A DNA stretch of 18,905 nucleotides from JBFLVQ01 sp040758525. Its GTDB lineage: Bacteria; Acidobacteriota; Blastocatellia; Chloracidobacteriales; JADJPF01. The stretch lies in assembly GCA_040758525.1 (NCBI GenBank), contig JBFLVQ010000104.1, forward strand, positions 1 to 18,905, read 5' to 3'. A program made the position numbers and the translations under genes. This document shows positions 6,090 through 14,723 of the stretch, one piece after another. The notes under the pieces were generated by a model. The model did no database searches. It saw only the letters and a program-made list of their open reading frames with translations, and was not told where the DNA came from. Every line of letters begins with the position of its first letter. Positions within the stretch are counted from its first letter, which is position 1.

Positions 6090-6764
6090 ATGAAAGAACA
6101 GTCACAAGGCTTTTCTCTCTTGGAGCTGCTTGTCGTAATAGGGATGCTAGGGATTCTCACTGCCATTGCTGTACCCAATCTGCTCGCGGCCCGCCGTTCT
6201 GCCAACGAGGCTTCTGCTATCGCTTCACTCAAGAGTTTCTTGAATGCCGAGCACACTTACTTTGGCACGCATAGCAGTTTCACTTCACCTGGTATTCTTT
6301 ATACAGAGGGTTTTATTAGTGACGACTTTGGTGAGACCTTCACTGCTGAAGTAAGCTTGGGTGATCCTGTTGTTGAGGTTGATGAGGAGTTACCACCAGA
6401 GGATATTCCACCAGAAGCAGCAGATGATACTCCAGTAGAAGATACACCCTACACAATCTGTTTCAGCAAATCTGGATATATCTTTGTAATGGTGCCGGTA
6501 GAGGTGGGCGCGATAATCGATACTTTTGGCCGTATGGACGGTTTCACGGTGCTGGAATTCTATATGATTTCTTATCCTCAGAGCGATACTGAGGGCGGAC
6601 TGTACCGGACAGGCACGCGCAGGTTTTATATCGACTCATTCAGTAATACTCCATGGATTGTTAAGCATCTCAACCCTGATGGCACTGACAATGGTAAATA
6701 TGATTGCTACGATGAATCTGCGGACGCTCCAACCTATGGAAACTGTACTCCAGTCGATAAGTAA
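6090..6764 (+). CDS. Type IV pilin / type II secretion pseudopilin-like protein
   Basis: This 224-residue protein starts with a class III leader, MKEQSQG, cut by prepilin peptidase before Phe8 in the G-FSLLELLVVIGM motif. Glu at mature position 5 is present, followed by a hydrophobic helix to about residue 30. The alpha1-C helix continues as AARRSANEASAIASLKSF, a pattern shared by acidobacterial and deltaproteobacterial pilins. The globular domain contains an acidic, proline-rich stretch (about residues 98-122, e.g. EELPPEDIPPEA) that looks like a flexible inserted loop. Cys residues at about 125, 207 and 218 could form a C-terminal disulfide. The start is set by AAGGAGG 5 bases upstream. No assembly ATPase, platform or peptidase gene is nearby, so it would use machinery encoded elsewhere. 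It could build a pilus, a secretion pseudopilus or serve as a minor pilin. Confidence 0.9.
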   Translation: MKEQSQGFSLLELLVVIGMLGILTAIAVPNLLAARRSANEASAIASLKSFLNAEHTYFGTHSSFTSPGILYTEGFISDDFGETFTAEVSLGDPVVEVDEELPPEDIPPEAADDTPVEDTPYTICFSKSGYIFVMVPVEVGAIIDTFGRMDGFTVLEFYMISYPQSDTEGGLYRTGTRRFYIDSFSNTPWIVKHLNPDGTDNGKYDCYDESADAPTYGNCTPVDK

Positions 6765-6899
6765 TGCATTAAGGTAATAGTATATTTGAAGCAAGCCTTT
6801 TTTGATTTGCAAGTTATAGTCATTGGCATATCGCTGATTGCTGATTTCAAGCTTAAGGCCCGTGTTTGGCTTAAACGCATATGAAATGGCTGTTTGATT

Positions 6900-7538
6900 A
6901 TGAGATGTAGAAAATGTGGAGCTGAACAAGAGATTGAAGACTTGGAGCGTTGTTCGGTCTGTGGCGCCAACCTTCATATTGTTACTAGCGAACTTCCTCC
7001 TATGCCAAAATGGCAAGAAGTAGAAAAACCGAAGTCACCGACTGGCCAACTCTCCTCGAAACGCACGACGGGGCGACTTTCTATCAACTCACTAAAATCG
7101 GAAACCAGCAAGCGCTCTTTCTTGCATCATGAAATTACACTGCGGGTTTTACTCATCTCTGGCGGCGTAGTGGCAGGGCTGGCAGGCTTAATAATGACAC
7201 TCCTCTATATCAGCAATCTTCCTGCCCTTAATCGTGTGAACAATCCTGCACCAGAGCTACCTAATGCTAAGGCACTGAAACTAGTGCAAGAGTCCCCTTC
7301 CACAACCAAGGGACTGACCGTACGACAGTACACTGAACAGTTTGCAAAGCAACAGCAGGCGGCCAAGTATCGCTGGTGGGTAGGTCAAGAGAAAGGCGCA
7401 AAGGAAACTAGCCAATATCTAGTAATCTTTATTTACAACAAGGATGGTAAGCAAGAGAACGCCATTTGGGTAGTGGATGTGAACAGACAGATCGTGAAAG
7501 CAAAGAATCCTTTGGCTGGATTTTTCTCTGGTGCTTAA
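6900..7538 (+). CDS. Zinc-ribbon single-pass membrane protein
   Basis: This 212-residue protein has an N-terminal zinc ribbon (Cys3, Cys6, Cys18, Cys21: CRKCG ... CSVCG). A polar linker of about 55 residues follows, then one membrane helix (about 82-104, ITLRVLLISGGVVAGLAGLI) and an extracytoplasmic domain of about 105 residues ending AKNPLAGFFSGA. The inside-zinc-ribbon, outside-domain plan suggests a small sensor or adaptor. It lies 20 bp upstream of the Ser/Thr kinase gene in the same direction and is almost certainly cotranscribed with it. Its Ser/Thr/Lys-rich cytoplasmic linker (TGQLSSKRTTGRLSINSLKS) would be a plausible phosphorylation substrate, but this is inference. No strong ribosome site is visible; ATG at 6900 is preferred over the in-frame TTG at 6894. 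The outer domain matches no family that I can name. Confidence 0.82.
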   Translation: MRCRKCGAEQEIEDLERCSVCGANLHIVTSELPPMPKWQEVEKPKSPTGQLSSKRTTGRLSINSLKSETSKRSFLHHEITLRVLLISGGVVAGLAGLIMTLLYISNLPALNRVNNPAPELPNAKALKLVQESPSTTKGLTVRQYTEQFAKQQQAAKYRWWVGQEKGAKETSQYLVIFIYNKDGKQENAIWVVDVNRQIVKAKNPLAGFFSGA

Positions 7539-7558
7539 CGTCCTAAAAAAGGTGGCAA

Positions 7559-9865
7559 ATGAAAGAGTGTCCACAATGTCAAAGTTGCTATGAAGATATT
7601 CTTGCCGAATGTCCTGTCGATAACAGCCTGTTAGAAGATGGTGTGCCAGGCCCGATAGTGTTGGCGGGAAAATTCCGAATCGAGGCATGCCTTGGCAGGG
7701 GCGGTATGGGTACGGTCTACCGCGCTATGCACCTCGGCCTTAGACGTTATATCGCACTGAAAACCCTTCTTCCCCAAAACCAATCCCAGCACGAGTTCTC
7801 CGATCGCTTTCGCCGTGAGGCAGAAGCCTCTGGACGTATCAAACACCCACACGTCGTCGATGTCATGGATTTTGGTTTTGCTGAAGTGGGCAAGCAGCGA
7901 GTCGGTTATCTGGCAATGGAATTCCTGGAAGGGCGCACGCTGCGAGACCTTATCAAGCAGAAGGAGAAACTTTCACTTGCTCAGACAGTCAAGATAATGG
8001 ATCAGGTTTGTGAAGCGGTGGAGGCCGCGCACAAGTTGGGAATCATTCATCGGGATTTAAAGCCTGACAATATCTGGTTACAAGAGCACCCATCCAGTAG
8101 CTATCACGTCAAAGTTCTTGACTTCGGTATCGCCAAATTAGCCGATCGCAAAGTGACGGAAAATATTGCTCCAAGACTCTCTCATAATGAGGATATGACT
8201 GTTACCCAACTCCTTCCAAAAGCTACCCTGGATACGTATAGCAATCAAGGTCCAGTGAGAATTACTGCTGGTAGCACTGATATCAAGACCAATAATAGCG
8301 AGCCAAGTACCGATGCCGACCTGCCCGCCTTGGGAACGGAGGGGTTTGAGGGTGAGACGGATCTCTTCCGTATTTCTGTAGAGCAACTCACTCAGACGGG
8401 TGCAATGATTGGCACGTTACCCTATATGTCGCCGGAACAATGTCTCTCTAACCCTTGCACAACCGCTTCGGACATATACAGTCTAGGTGTGATCGCTTAT
8501 GAGATGCTCACTGGTAAGCGCCCCTTCCGTGGCAAAGGCTTTGAAGTAGCCCTACAGCATGTGAGAGAGAATCCCGAGCCACCCTCAAAACATATTGCTG
8601 AACTTCCCAAACTGGTCGATGATGCTGTGCTGTCTGCATTGGCAAAAACCCCTGAACAGCGTCCGGCCAGTGCTCAGGCCTTTGCTGCCGCGCTGGGCGC
8701 ATACCTTGTCGAAGAGCGGCGCAAACGAGCCAGTATGCGTAAGATTATGATTGCAACAGCGATTATTGCTGCCGGACTGGCATTATCAGCAGTCGTTAGC
8801 AGCTTTGATGTTATCCATGAATGGTGGGGTAGTGCCAAGCTTATGCTCGGCTGGGGAGAAACGTCTAAGAGCTTCATAAGCTATTCTCAGCTCAAGCTTG
8901 TTTGGCTAGCAACAGGCAAAGAGAGGTTGTTAGCCGTCTCCCCACCAATAGCGTCAAAACGACTCTCCAATGCCCAGTTTATTTTCCGCTCCTCGCCAGA
9001 TGGTAGATATCTCGCTTTATGCTCACTTTTAACGCGTCCACCTAACCTTGAGCTTTGGGATCTTTCAAAAGGTGAGAAACTTTATACTGCTGCTCTTAAC
9101 AAGCTGCCTGATCGTGTGCGAGATCTCAGCTTCAGTCAGGATAGTCAATATTTGGTGATTGCCAGCCTCAACCAGGTCTATCTATTGGACACTGCTACTG
9201 GTCAACAGACTGCTCAAGTAACCACTTTTGAACCTAATGATTACACTGCTGTTCTGGTTGGTAAGGACAGAGTGTTGCTTACCGGTGCGGTTCGTAGACC
9301 ATTTCTGGAGGCACGTATCTCTTCGCTCAGCTCTCCATTACGTGAAGTCAACTCGCTGGTATCACTATGGCAAATAGGTAATGGGCACAAACAGAAAGAT
9401 CTGACACAGCAGTATGGAGAGATAGAGCAACTGCATACCAGTGCAGGATTGGCACTAATACAATGGCGTATTAGCGAGCAAGAGCCGATGCGTCGTCTAG
9501 AGTTATGGGACCTGACCAAGGGTACGCTGTTACAGCAATGGCAGGTAACAGGCCATGGCGGAGCCGCCATTAGCACTGACGGCACACATTTGGCTTTGCG
9601 TTTACAGCCTACTCTTCTACTCGAATTTCAATTGGCAAGTTTGGCACAGGTAAAAGAATACCACTTATCGCCACTTGTCTCAGCACAGACAATCAAACTC
9701 TGCTACAGCATAAATAACCATTTGTTGATGAGTGGACGCACTAGCGTGGAAAATCTTACCGAGGACAAGATTCTTTATAAAACTAACCAAGGTATACTCA
9801 ATTGCCAACTACTTCCCAATGGCGATCTATTATTGGTTGAATCAATGATCACACAGGAGAAATAG
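7559..9865 (+). CDS. Membrane-anchored Ser/Thr protein kinase with N-terminal zinc ribbon and C-terminal beta-propeller
   Basis: This 768-residue Hanks-type kinase starts with a short Cys motif (CPQCQSC, then CPVD, residues 4-20). The kinase domain spans about 38-385. It has the Gly-rich loop GRGGMG (46-51), Lys68, the catalytic HRDLKPDN (164-171), DFG (188-190) and SPE (291-293), so it should be active. DFG and SPE are about 100 residues apart instead of the usual 20-35. The insert of roughly 70-75 residues (about 195-280) is rich in Thr, Ser and acidic residues. A membrane helix follows at about 395-417. The remaining 350 residues are extracytoplasmic and carry WD-like repeats such as LELWDLSKGEKL and LELWDLTKGTLL, consistent with a beta-propeller sensor. 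The ribosome site AAGGTGG lies 3 bases before ATG. It is co-directional with the zinc-ribbon gene and probably shares its transcript. Confidence 0.93.
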   Translation: MKECPQCQSCYEDILAECPVDNSLLEDGVPGPIVLAGKFRIEACLGRGGMGTVYRAMHLGLRRYIALKTLLPQNQSQHEFSDRFRREAEASGRIKHPHVVDVMDFGFAEVGKQRVGYLAMEFLEGRTLRDLIKQKEKLSLAQTVKIMDQVCEAVEAAHKLGIIHRDLKPDNIWLQEHPSSSYHVKVLDFGIAKLADRKVTENIAPRLSHNEDMTVTQLLPKATLDTYSNQGPVRITAGSTDIKTNNSEPSTDADLPALGTEGFEGETDLFRISVEQLTQTGAMIGTLPYMSPEQCLSNPCTTASDIYSLGVIAYEMLTGKRPFRGKGFEVALQHVRENPEPPSKHIAELPKLVDDAVLSALAKTPEQRPASAQAFAAALGAYLVEERRKRASMRKIMIATAIIAAGLALSAVVSSFDVIHEWWGSAKLMLGWGETSKSFISYSQLKLVWLATGKERLLAVSPPIASKRLSNAQFIFRSSPDGRYLALCSLLTRPPNLELWDLSKGEKLYTAALNKLPDRVRDLSFSQDSQYLVIASLNQVYLLDTATGQQTAQVTTFEPNDYTAVLVGKDRVLLTGAVRRPFLEARISSLSSPLREVNSLVSLWQIGNGHKQKDLTQQYGEIEQLHTSAGLALIQWRISEQEPMRRLELWDLTKGTLLQQWQVTGHGGAAISTDGTHLALRLQPTLLLEFQLASLAQVKEYHLSPLVSAQTIKLCYSINNHLLMSGRTSVENLTEDKILYKTNQGILNCQLLPNGDLLLVESMITQEK

Positions 9866-9913
9866 AAATTATCTGCCGCAAGCCACACCGCTTGTATCAA
9901 AGTTAACTATTTC

Positions 9914-12052
9914 TTAACGAAAACCCAGTTTGCCCAAAAAATCACGTAGTTTTCCAGTTTTTCCACTGTGTTCCAATTTAGGCATACTCTCAAATGCCTT
10001 CTGCGCTGCCAAATGCAATGGCTCAATCTCTAAAGCCATTTGCAGCATCTCTAAAGCCTTCCTATGCAGACCCGTCTTCTGATAAACAAGCCCCAATTCA
10101 GTGGGATAATCTGCGTTGTCAGGCTCACATCTGATAGCTTCTCGATAAGCTCTCTCAACGATATTTAGACTGTTCTGCATTTGACTATAAACTCTGCCAA
10201 GCTGTGCCCAGTACTCTCCATCATTTGGTGAGATCTCTACGGCTTTGCGCAAGGCTGCGGCTGCCAGTTCATACTGACCATTATCGCAAAGTTCAATGCT
10301 ACGCAGATAGAATTCGGTCGCCGAAAGAGTTTTGCTTTTGCCACAGGAAGGTGTGTTCTTTGCCAAGCGATATTTCGCCGATTCATCCTCATTAAACTTA
10401 TGGTAGGTTGCTTCAGTTGATGAGGATTGTGGAGTAGGAGCGGGATGGTTCTGGTTAGGTGTTGATGGGAATGTCACTGTAGACGGTGCTGGTTGTGCTT
10501 TGGGTAGAGAAGCAAGAGGTTTCAATGTTGCTGTTGTTGGTGTAGGCGAAGCTGTTTCCGGTTGTGGTTTGTCGTTAGGTTGTGATTCCTTAATTACTCT
10601 GAATGCACCTGTATCACGGCGAAGCATCCTAGCCAGGTGATAATCATAATCTTGCCTTTTGTAGGGATTGCTTAGTACTTCGAATGCTTTCTGCAAACCT
10701 GCTGAAAGCTCTTTAAGTTGCGCACTCAGGTCAAGTCCATAGGCTGTTAGTTCCGCTTGATGTTTAACATCGAATTGTTCTGATAGTCGCCGATAAGCAT
10801 CTTCTATCATCTGCTGTGTCGCATCTCTCTCTAACTCCAACAACTGATAATAAGTCCCACCATCCTTAATTGTTGCCAGTTTACTTTCCATTGTATAGCA
10901 AAGTTCCATTGCCGCCTGCTGTACTCTGACGCTCTTTTCAGCATCGTTGTCTTGTAGAATAGTAGGCTGTCGATTGGACATTGGCCGCTTGAAGAGTTGG
11001 CTAGTTTCTTGTCGGCAATCCTCTCGGGATTGCGGATTGGTAAGAACCTCAATGGCATTAGTGAGATTGTTAAATATAAGCTCTAGTTCAGTGTGAAGAT
11101 TCAGGTGATAGTCATTTAGCTGGGCTTGCCTACTAGGATGAAACTTCCTCGCCAACCGTGCATATGCCGCTTTCAATTCATCGAACGAAGCATGATGATT
11201 GACCTCAAGAGTTTCATAAGGCGATACTCCAGCCTTGACTGAGCGAACCTTTGATTCGACCTCATAACAAAACTCCATTACCTTCTTTGTATCAAATGGG
11301 CCACTCTTAACATCATCTTCAACTAGCAATGGAGCAGGAAGCGGTTTTTGAGAAACAGTCGTGGTAGTAAGTATGCTAGCCTGTAATAACGCTGCCACTG
11401 TTCTCATCACAACTAATTTGGGGGCACTCCCTATCTCCATCAACTCTAAAGTAGAGCGACTCGTACCGTCCAGATACGAAATAAAAAGTGTTTCTTGAGA
11501 CTTGAGATTAACTATCTGATAAAGCAGATGTGGATCATCAACGAAACATAAAGGGGCTTTCAGGTCCGCTATCATTTTTGCCAGTAGTTCAGTATCATCA
11601 AGCCGTCTAATCCCCTCAAGAATAATCTGAGCTGTTGGCATCGAAATCTTAAATTCGTACTCAGGCAGACAGCACTCTTCAAACTGTGATTGTGGGGATT
11701 GCCAAGAGAACATTGAATAGACAATCTCTGAAACCTGACGTGTTATCAATCCTTTCAGATCTTCCTCGCGTAGGTAATTCGCCTCAACCAATACTCGACC
11801 AAGACGAAGTTGGAATTGCTTAACTATATTACTGGCTGTTTGCAAAGCCTCAGAACTTAATACTCCCCACTCAACAAGTCTCTCTCCAAGCCGTTCCTCT
11901 TTCAGGCTGCTGGCAGCAAAGACAATATTTCCAGATTCAAAGTGCACAGACTTGGTTGCAAAATCATTTTTAATGGTAAGAATGCCTGTGCGACGAGCCT
12001 TGTGACAATAACCCAACATTGCTGGCACAAACGACATGTTAAGCGTATCCAT
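9914..12052 (-). CDS. DUF4388 (PATAN) - double J-like - TPR protein
   Basis: This 712-residue cytoplasmic protein has several modules. An N-terminal DUF4388/PATAN domain (about 1-60: GILTIKND, SVHFESGNIVFAAS) continues into a helical segment (60-160) like those in GspE/PilB N-termini. Two J-like domains lie at about 277-347 and 400-472. A Pro/Thr/Ser-rich linker (490-550) precedes at least three TPR repeats (576-690). DnaJ proteins need an HPD motif in the loop after helix II; here the first copy has HPS (305-307) and the second has DVK, so neither should stimulate Hsp70 normally. PATAN domains are linked to gliding, type IV pili and two-component signalling, so this is probably a scaffold or regulator, not a chaperone partner. 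The ATG follows GGTGA. The gene converges on the kinase gene with a 48-bp gap. Confidence 0.88.
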   Translation of the reverse strand: MDTLNMSFVPAMLGYCHKARRTGILTIKNDFATKSVHFESGNIVFAASSLKEERLGERLVEWGVLSSEALQTASNIVKQFQLRLGRVLVEANYLREEDLKGLITRQVSEIVYSMFSWQSPQSQFEECCLPEYEFKISMPTAQIILEGIRRLDDTELLAKMIADLKAPLCFVDDPHLLYQIVNLKSQETLFISYLDGTSRSTLELMEIGSAPKLVVMRTVAALLQASILTTTTVSQKPLPAPLLVEDDVKSGPFDTKKVMEFCYEVESKVRSVKAGVSPYETLEVNHHASFDELKAAYARLARKFHPSRQAQLNDYHLNLHTELELIFNNLTNAIEVLTNPQSREDCRQETSQLFKRPMSNRQPTILQDNDAEKSVRVQQAAMELCYTMESKLATIKDGGTYYQLLELERDATQQMIEDAYRRLSEQFDVKHQAELTAYGLDLSAQLKELSAGLQKAFEVLSNPYKRQDYDYHLARMLRRDTGAFRVIKESQPNDKPQPETASPTPTTATLKPLASLPKAQPAPSTVTFPSTPNQNHPAPTPQSSSTEATYHKFNEDESAKYRLAKNTPSCGKSKTLSATEFYLRSIELCDNGQYELAAAALRKAVEISPNDGEYWAQLGRVYSQMQNSLNIVERAYREAIRCEPDNADYPTELGLVYQKTGLHRKALEMLQMALEIEPLHLAAQKAFESMPKLEHSGKTGKLRDFLGKLGFR

Positions 12053-12533
12053 AGATCACCCAATAATTCAACCGGTTTCTTAGTATAGTAGCAACTGCTA
12101 TCAGTAAACTGTCTTGCCATTGTGAGGCAGTCATCGGCTTATATGCAAACTACAAGCCGATAGTAAAAGTAGTGTTTTTTTCCCTTGAATTGCAATAATA
12201 TACACGGTCGCTACCAATTGTTAATAGCAGCCATGAGACATTCTTGAGACGTTTAATGGTGCTGATCTGTCTCAGCACTGTTTCAACTGAGACAAATTTT
12301 CATTATTAATTAATCTGCCCCCTTGAGGTGTACAAAATATTGTCCTGTCACAATATTGATTGACTTTCTTTGCAGACATCCTTCTTATTGCTAGTTATAC
12401 CTATGCTGATACTGCTTCCTCTCCTTTGTGATTTCAATAATTTTTGTGGTGTAAATCGATTTCAAACTTTTTACTTATGTGCTTGTTGTTCTATACTAAT
12501 CTGACAACTTCTGTAGCGTGGAGATTGAGAGTT
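12053..12533. promoter_or_regulatory. Divergent intergenic region with clustered palindromes
   Basis: This 480-bp interval separates the DUF4388 gene (minus) from the propeller gene (plus) and must hold both promoters. It contains an 8-bp perfect inverted repeat AATATTGT-N6-ACAATATT (12336-12357), a TGTCTCA (12268-12274) / TGAGACA (12288-12294) inverted pair, a further TGAGAC (12245-12250) and TGCTGA/TCAGCA (12260-12276). The spacing and symmetry are those of operators for dimeric regulators. A plus-strand frame also extends back to 12444 but lacks a ribosome site. Confidence 0.45.
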
Positions 12534-13700
12534 ATGTCACGAAGAACTACTCCACAACTGATCCTCTCGCTTGTTACGGTAATGGTAATAGCATTGGCCT
12601 CCAATGGTGCCGAGAAACCCTCTCGTGTGCCCAAGAAATGGGTGCGCTCAAACACCAATCCGGTGATTGTGCCTGAGAGCCTGCCAGTTGCGTCTACGGC
12701 ACTCTATCCCTTCGTATCCGATGCTTCGGTAATGTTTGATGAAGGCAAGTTCAAGATGTGGCATAACTATGGTGGCGCGGACAATATCAAGGATGAAAGC
12801 AGTGGCCGTGCGCGTGTTGCATATCAGGAGTCTGATGATGGCATCAACTGGCGGCTGGTTAGCGCACCCTCTCTAGATGTTGGTGAGAGTGTAGGCACAG
12901 CCTGGGATCGTACCAATTCTGAGATACCTTCGGTAATTAAGGATGAGAGCTTGCCCGATGGTCATCCTCGCAGGTATCGTATGTATTATGCTGGTCTCGA
13001 TCGTGAACTGGAGAATCTGCCCTTTGAGGAATTGGTCAAGATCGGTATGCTCTACGGAATAGGTTTGGCCTTTTCACCCGATGGCAAGCAGTTCACCAGG
13101 CTGCCTGCAGAAGAGTCGCCCTTCAGTCTTGCGGGGCTGGTTTTTGTGCCCAATCCGCCCACACTTGACCGTGACACCTTCGATTTTCTCAGTGTTGCTG
13201 ATCCTCACGTCATCAAGAAAGATGGTCGTTATTTCATGTGGTATACCAGTGGCGTACGTGAAGCAAATAGTGGGCGTGGCCTTTTTGTTATTGCCTTCGC
13301 AATTTCAGACGATGGCATTCATTGGATCAAGCAGGGGCCGGTTATTTTACCTGACAGATCCTTTGAGCTACGCTCCAAGATCGTCAGTATTGGCCGGCCT
13401 TATGTGATCTTCAAGGATGGCCGATTTGAGATGTTCTATGACGCGATTATCGACGATAATAACCCACTACAGAATACTGCTATCGGCATAGCTTTCGCTG
13501 TCTCGCTCGATGGCAAAAACTGGACTAAAGCACCAAAACCGATCTTCATAAGCAACAATGGGCAGGCCGAGCGTAGCGGCATCATTGTTGGTTGTGCCGT
13601 GCTCTTCAAGGATGGGGTTTATAATCTATATTATCCAGCCGCCGATCCTGACTTCAACCGCTGGAATATCAATCTTGCCACTGCAAAGGCAAAACGTTAA
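12534..13700 (+). CDS. Secreted five-bladed beta-propeller protein (GH43/GH32-like fold)
   Basis: This 388-residue protein has an N-terminal signal peptide (SRR then LILSLVTVMVIALA, cleavage near residue 25-28). Its mature part contains repeated blade motifs built on a D/P..V..KDG.Y.MWY pattern. Examples are VMFDEGKFKMWH, VIKDESLP...YRMYYAG, ADPHVIKKDGRYFMWY, RPYVIFKDGRFEMFYD and AVLFKDGVYNLYYP, five in all. This is the hallmark of the arabinanase / levansucrase / invertase (GH43, GH32, GH68, GH130) fold. It may cleave or bind a glycan outside the cytoplasm, but catalytic acid residues cannot be assigned without an alignment. The start at 12534 is chosen because a signal peptide begins there and GGAG lies 10 bases upstream; the frame is open back to 12444. 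It stands alone, without transporters or other carbohydrate genes. Confidence 0.78.
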   Translation: MSRRTTPQLILSLVTVMVIALASNGAEKPSRVPKKWVRSNTNPVIVPESLPVASTALYPFVSDASVMFDEGKFKMWHNYGGADNIKDESSGRARVAYQESDDGINWRLVSAPSLDVGESVGTAWDRTNSEIPSVIKDESLPDGHPRRYRMYYAGLDRELENLPFEELVKIGMLYGIGLAFSPDGKQFTRLPAEESPFSLAGLVFVPNPPTLDRDTFDFLSVADPHVIKKDGRYFMWYTSGVREANSGRGLFVIAFAISDDGIHWIKQGPVILPDRSFELRSKIVSIGRPYVIFKDGRFEMFYDAIIDDNNPLQNTAIGIAFAVSLDGKNWTKAPKPIFISNNGQAERSGIIVGCAVLFKDGVYNLYYPAADPDFNRWNINLATAKAKR

Positions 13701-13734
13701 ATTAAACCCAACCTCACACAAATTACACAAGCCT

Positions 13735-13759
13735 AATATTGTGTACTATACAACATATT
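13735..13759. repeat. AATATTGT imperfect palindrome downstream of the propeller gene
   Basis: AATATTGT at 13735-13742 faces ACAACATATT at 13750-13759, an imperfect dyad whose left arm is identical to the arm of the perfect palindrome upstream of the same gene (12336-12357). It precedes the small ORF at 13817 and could be an operator for it. Confidence 0.35.
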
Positions 13760-13816
13760 AACGCTTTGATTGCTTCGATACTGCTGCCATTGCAACTACA
13801 CAAAGAAGTTTTTCTC

Positions 13817-14002
13817 ATGGCTAGAAAAGTCTATCCTATTCCAAACTTTGATCTGATCTTTCGCCAATTGCCAATGGAGTTAATTGCTCAGATTGATCTT
13901 AATAATACAGCTATAACAACAAGCGATGGTGTGTCGAACTTTTGCTTGTTTGATGGCACATATTTACACATGGAATTTGCCGCATATTCCAAATTATCTT
14001 AA
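13817..14002 (+). CDS. Small orphan protein, function unknown
   Basis: This 61-codon frame begins MARKVYPIPNFDLIF and ends HMEFAAYSKLS. I recognise no family. The start is uncertain: ATG at 13817 is preceded only by a weak AAGAAG, and an in-frame TTG at 13739 would add 26 residues. The composition (FDLIFRQLPMELIAQIDLNN) reads like a folded soluble peptide and not like shadow sequence. It lies between the propeller gene and the four-helix membrane protein, all on the plus strand. Confidence 0.35.
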   Translation: MARKVYPIPNFDLIFRQLPMELIAQIDLNNTAITTSDGVSNFCLFDGTYLHMEFAAYSKLS

Positions 14003-14133
14003 GCAGAATTGACAAGCCGTTGGTATTAGCAGCAAGAAATGGTGCCATAGTGTAGCGTTGCTCATCTAATTCCGACAACTAACCGCCTTCTATGACACTT
14101 GATCAACTGTCATCTATCCCACTGTTAATATAC

Positions 14134-14145
14134 TAGATTAATCTA
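14134..14145. promoter_or_regulatory. Perfect 12-bp palindrome upstream of the membrane protein gene
   Basis: TAGATTAATCTA is self-complementary and lies 44 bases before the ATG at 14190, in an AT-rich stretch likely to hold the promoter. It may be an operator, but a 12-bp palindrome in AT-rich DNA can arise by chance. Confidence 0.25.
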
Positions 14146-14189
14146 TATGCTAAACCACAAGTTATTAACTTCTTTGGTTGAGAGGTAAT

Positions 14190-14723
14190 ATGAGTAATAT
14201 GGAACATCCTCAACAATATTGTTTTGATATAAACATTCCCCCCTACAAAAAACTGTTGCGAGAGTTCAACATTAGTTTAAGTAAAGCTAGTCTGTTCGCT
14301 CTAGCAGTATTTTTTCCCATATCAATTTATGCAGCCATAACAGTAGGATCGTTTTCTATACTGATTAATACTCCTTTTCCATATCCACACCCATATGGAA
14401 TGGAAAAACTAGTGGGCGGTGCGATAATGCTAGGCCTGATGCTTAGTTTTACCGTTGTAAGCGGTTTCCTTCTAACAGCGGCGAGAGGTAATCTGCTTGC
14501 AGTAAGTGATAAATCGAACTGGGTTCGTTTAACAATAGAGATGATCCTTATCTTAATAGCTCAGTCAATAATATGGTTTAAGATTCATTATGGTGGTTTA
14601 CTAGCTCAGTTGTTAGATACTTGGTGGCATTATTTCATTCCACAAGCGGGCGGGTTGGTCATGTTAACCTTACTTTTGCTGGTAGCAGGTCGTGCCAAGT
14701 TAGTCCAGATAATAGGCAACTAA
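14190..14723 (+). CDS. Four-helix integral membrane protein, function unknown
   Basis: This 177-residue protein has a cytoplasmic N-terminus of about 30 residues and four hydrophobic helices, roughly at 34-56 (ASLFALAVFFPISIYAAITV), 77-101 (GGAIMLGLMLSFTVVSGFLL), 115-132 and 148-170 (QAGGLVMLTLLLLVAGRAKL). I recognise no family. The start is ATG at 14190, because AGAGGT at 14181-14186 lies 3 bases before it; an in-frame TTG at 14178 overlaps that site. No partner gene is evident. The membrane topology is secure; the function is not. Confidence 0.72.
   Translation: MSNMEHPQQYCFDINIPPYKKLLREFNISLSKASLFALAVFFPISIYAAITVGSFSILINTPFPYPHPYGMEKLVGGAIMLGLMLSFTVVSGFLLTAARGNLLAVSDKSNWVRLTIEMILILIAQSIIWFKIHYGGLLAQLLDTWWHYFIPQAGGLVMLTLLLLVAGRAKLVQIIGN

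Noticed and set aside
7615..7620. A second TGTCGA box, possible ECF42 target
   Set aside because: It lies inside the kinase coding sequence and no CGA-type -10 follows at 16-18 bp.
9866..9913. Bidirectional terminator between the kinase and DUF4388 genes
   Set aside because: CAAGC/GCTTG forms only a 5-bp stem without a T-run, which is too weak to call.
12444..12533. N-terminal extension of the propeller protein
   Set aside because: It would place a second hydrophobic segment before a good signal peptide and has no ribosome site; the ATG at 12534 fits better.
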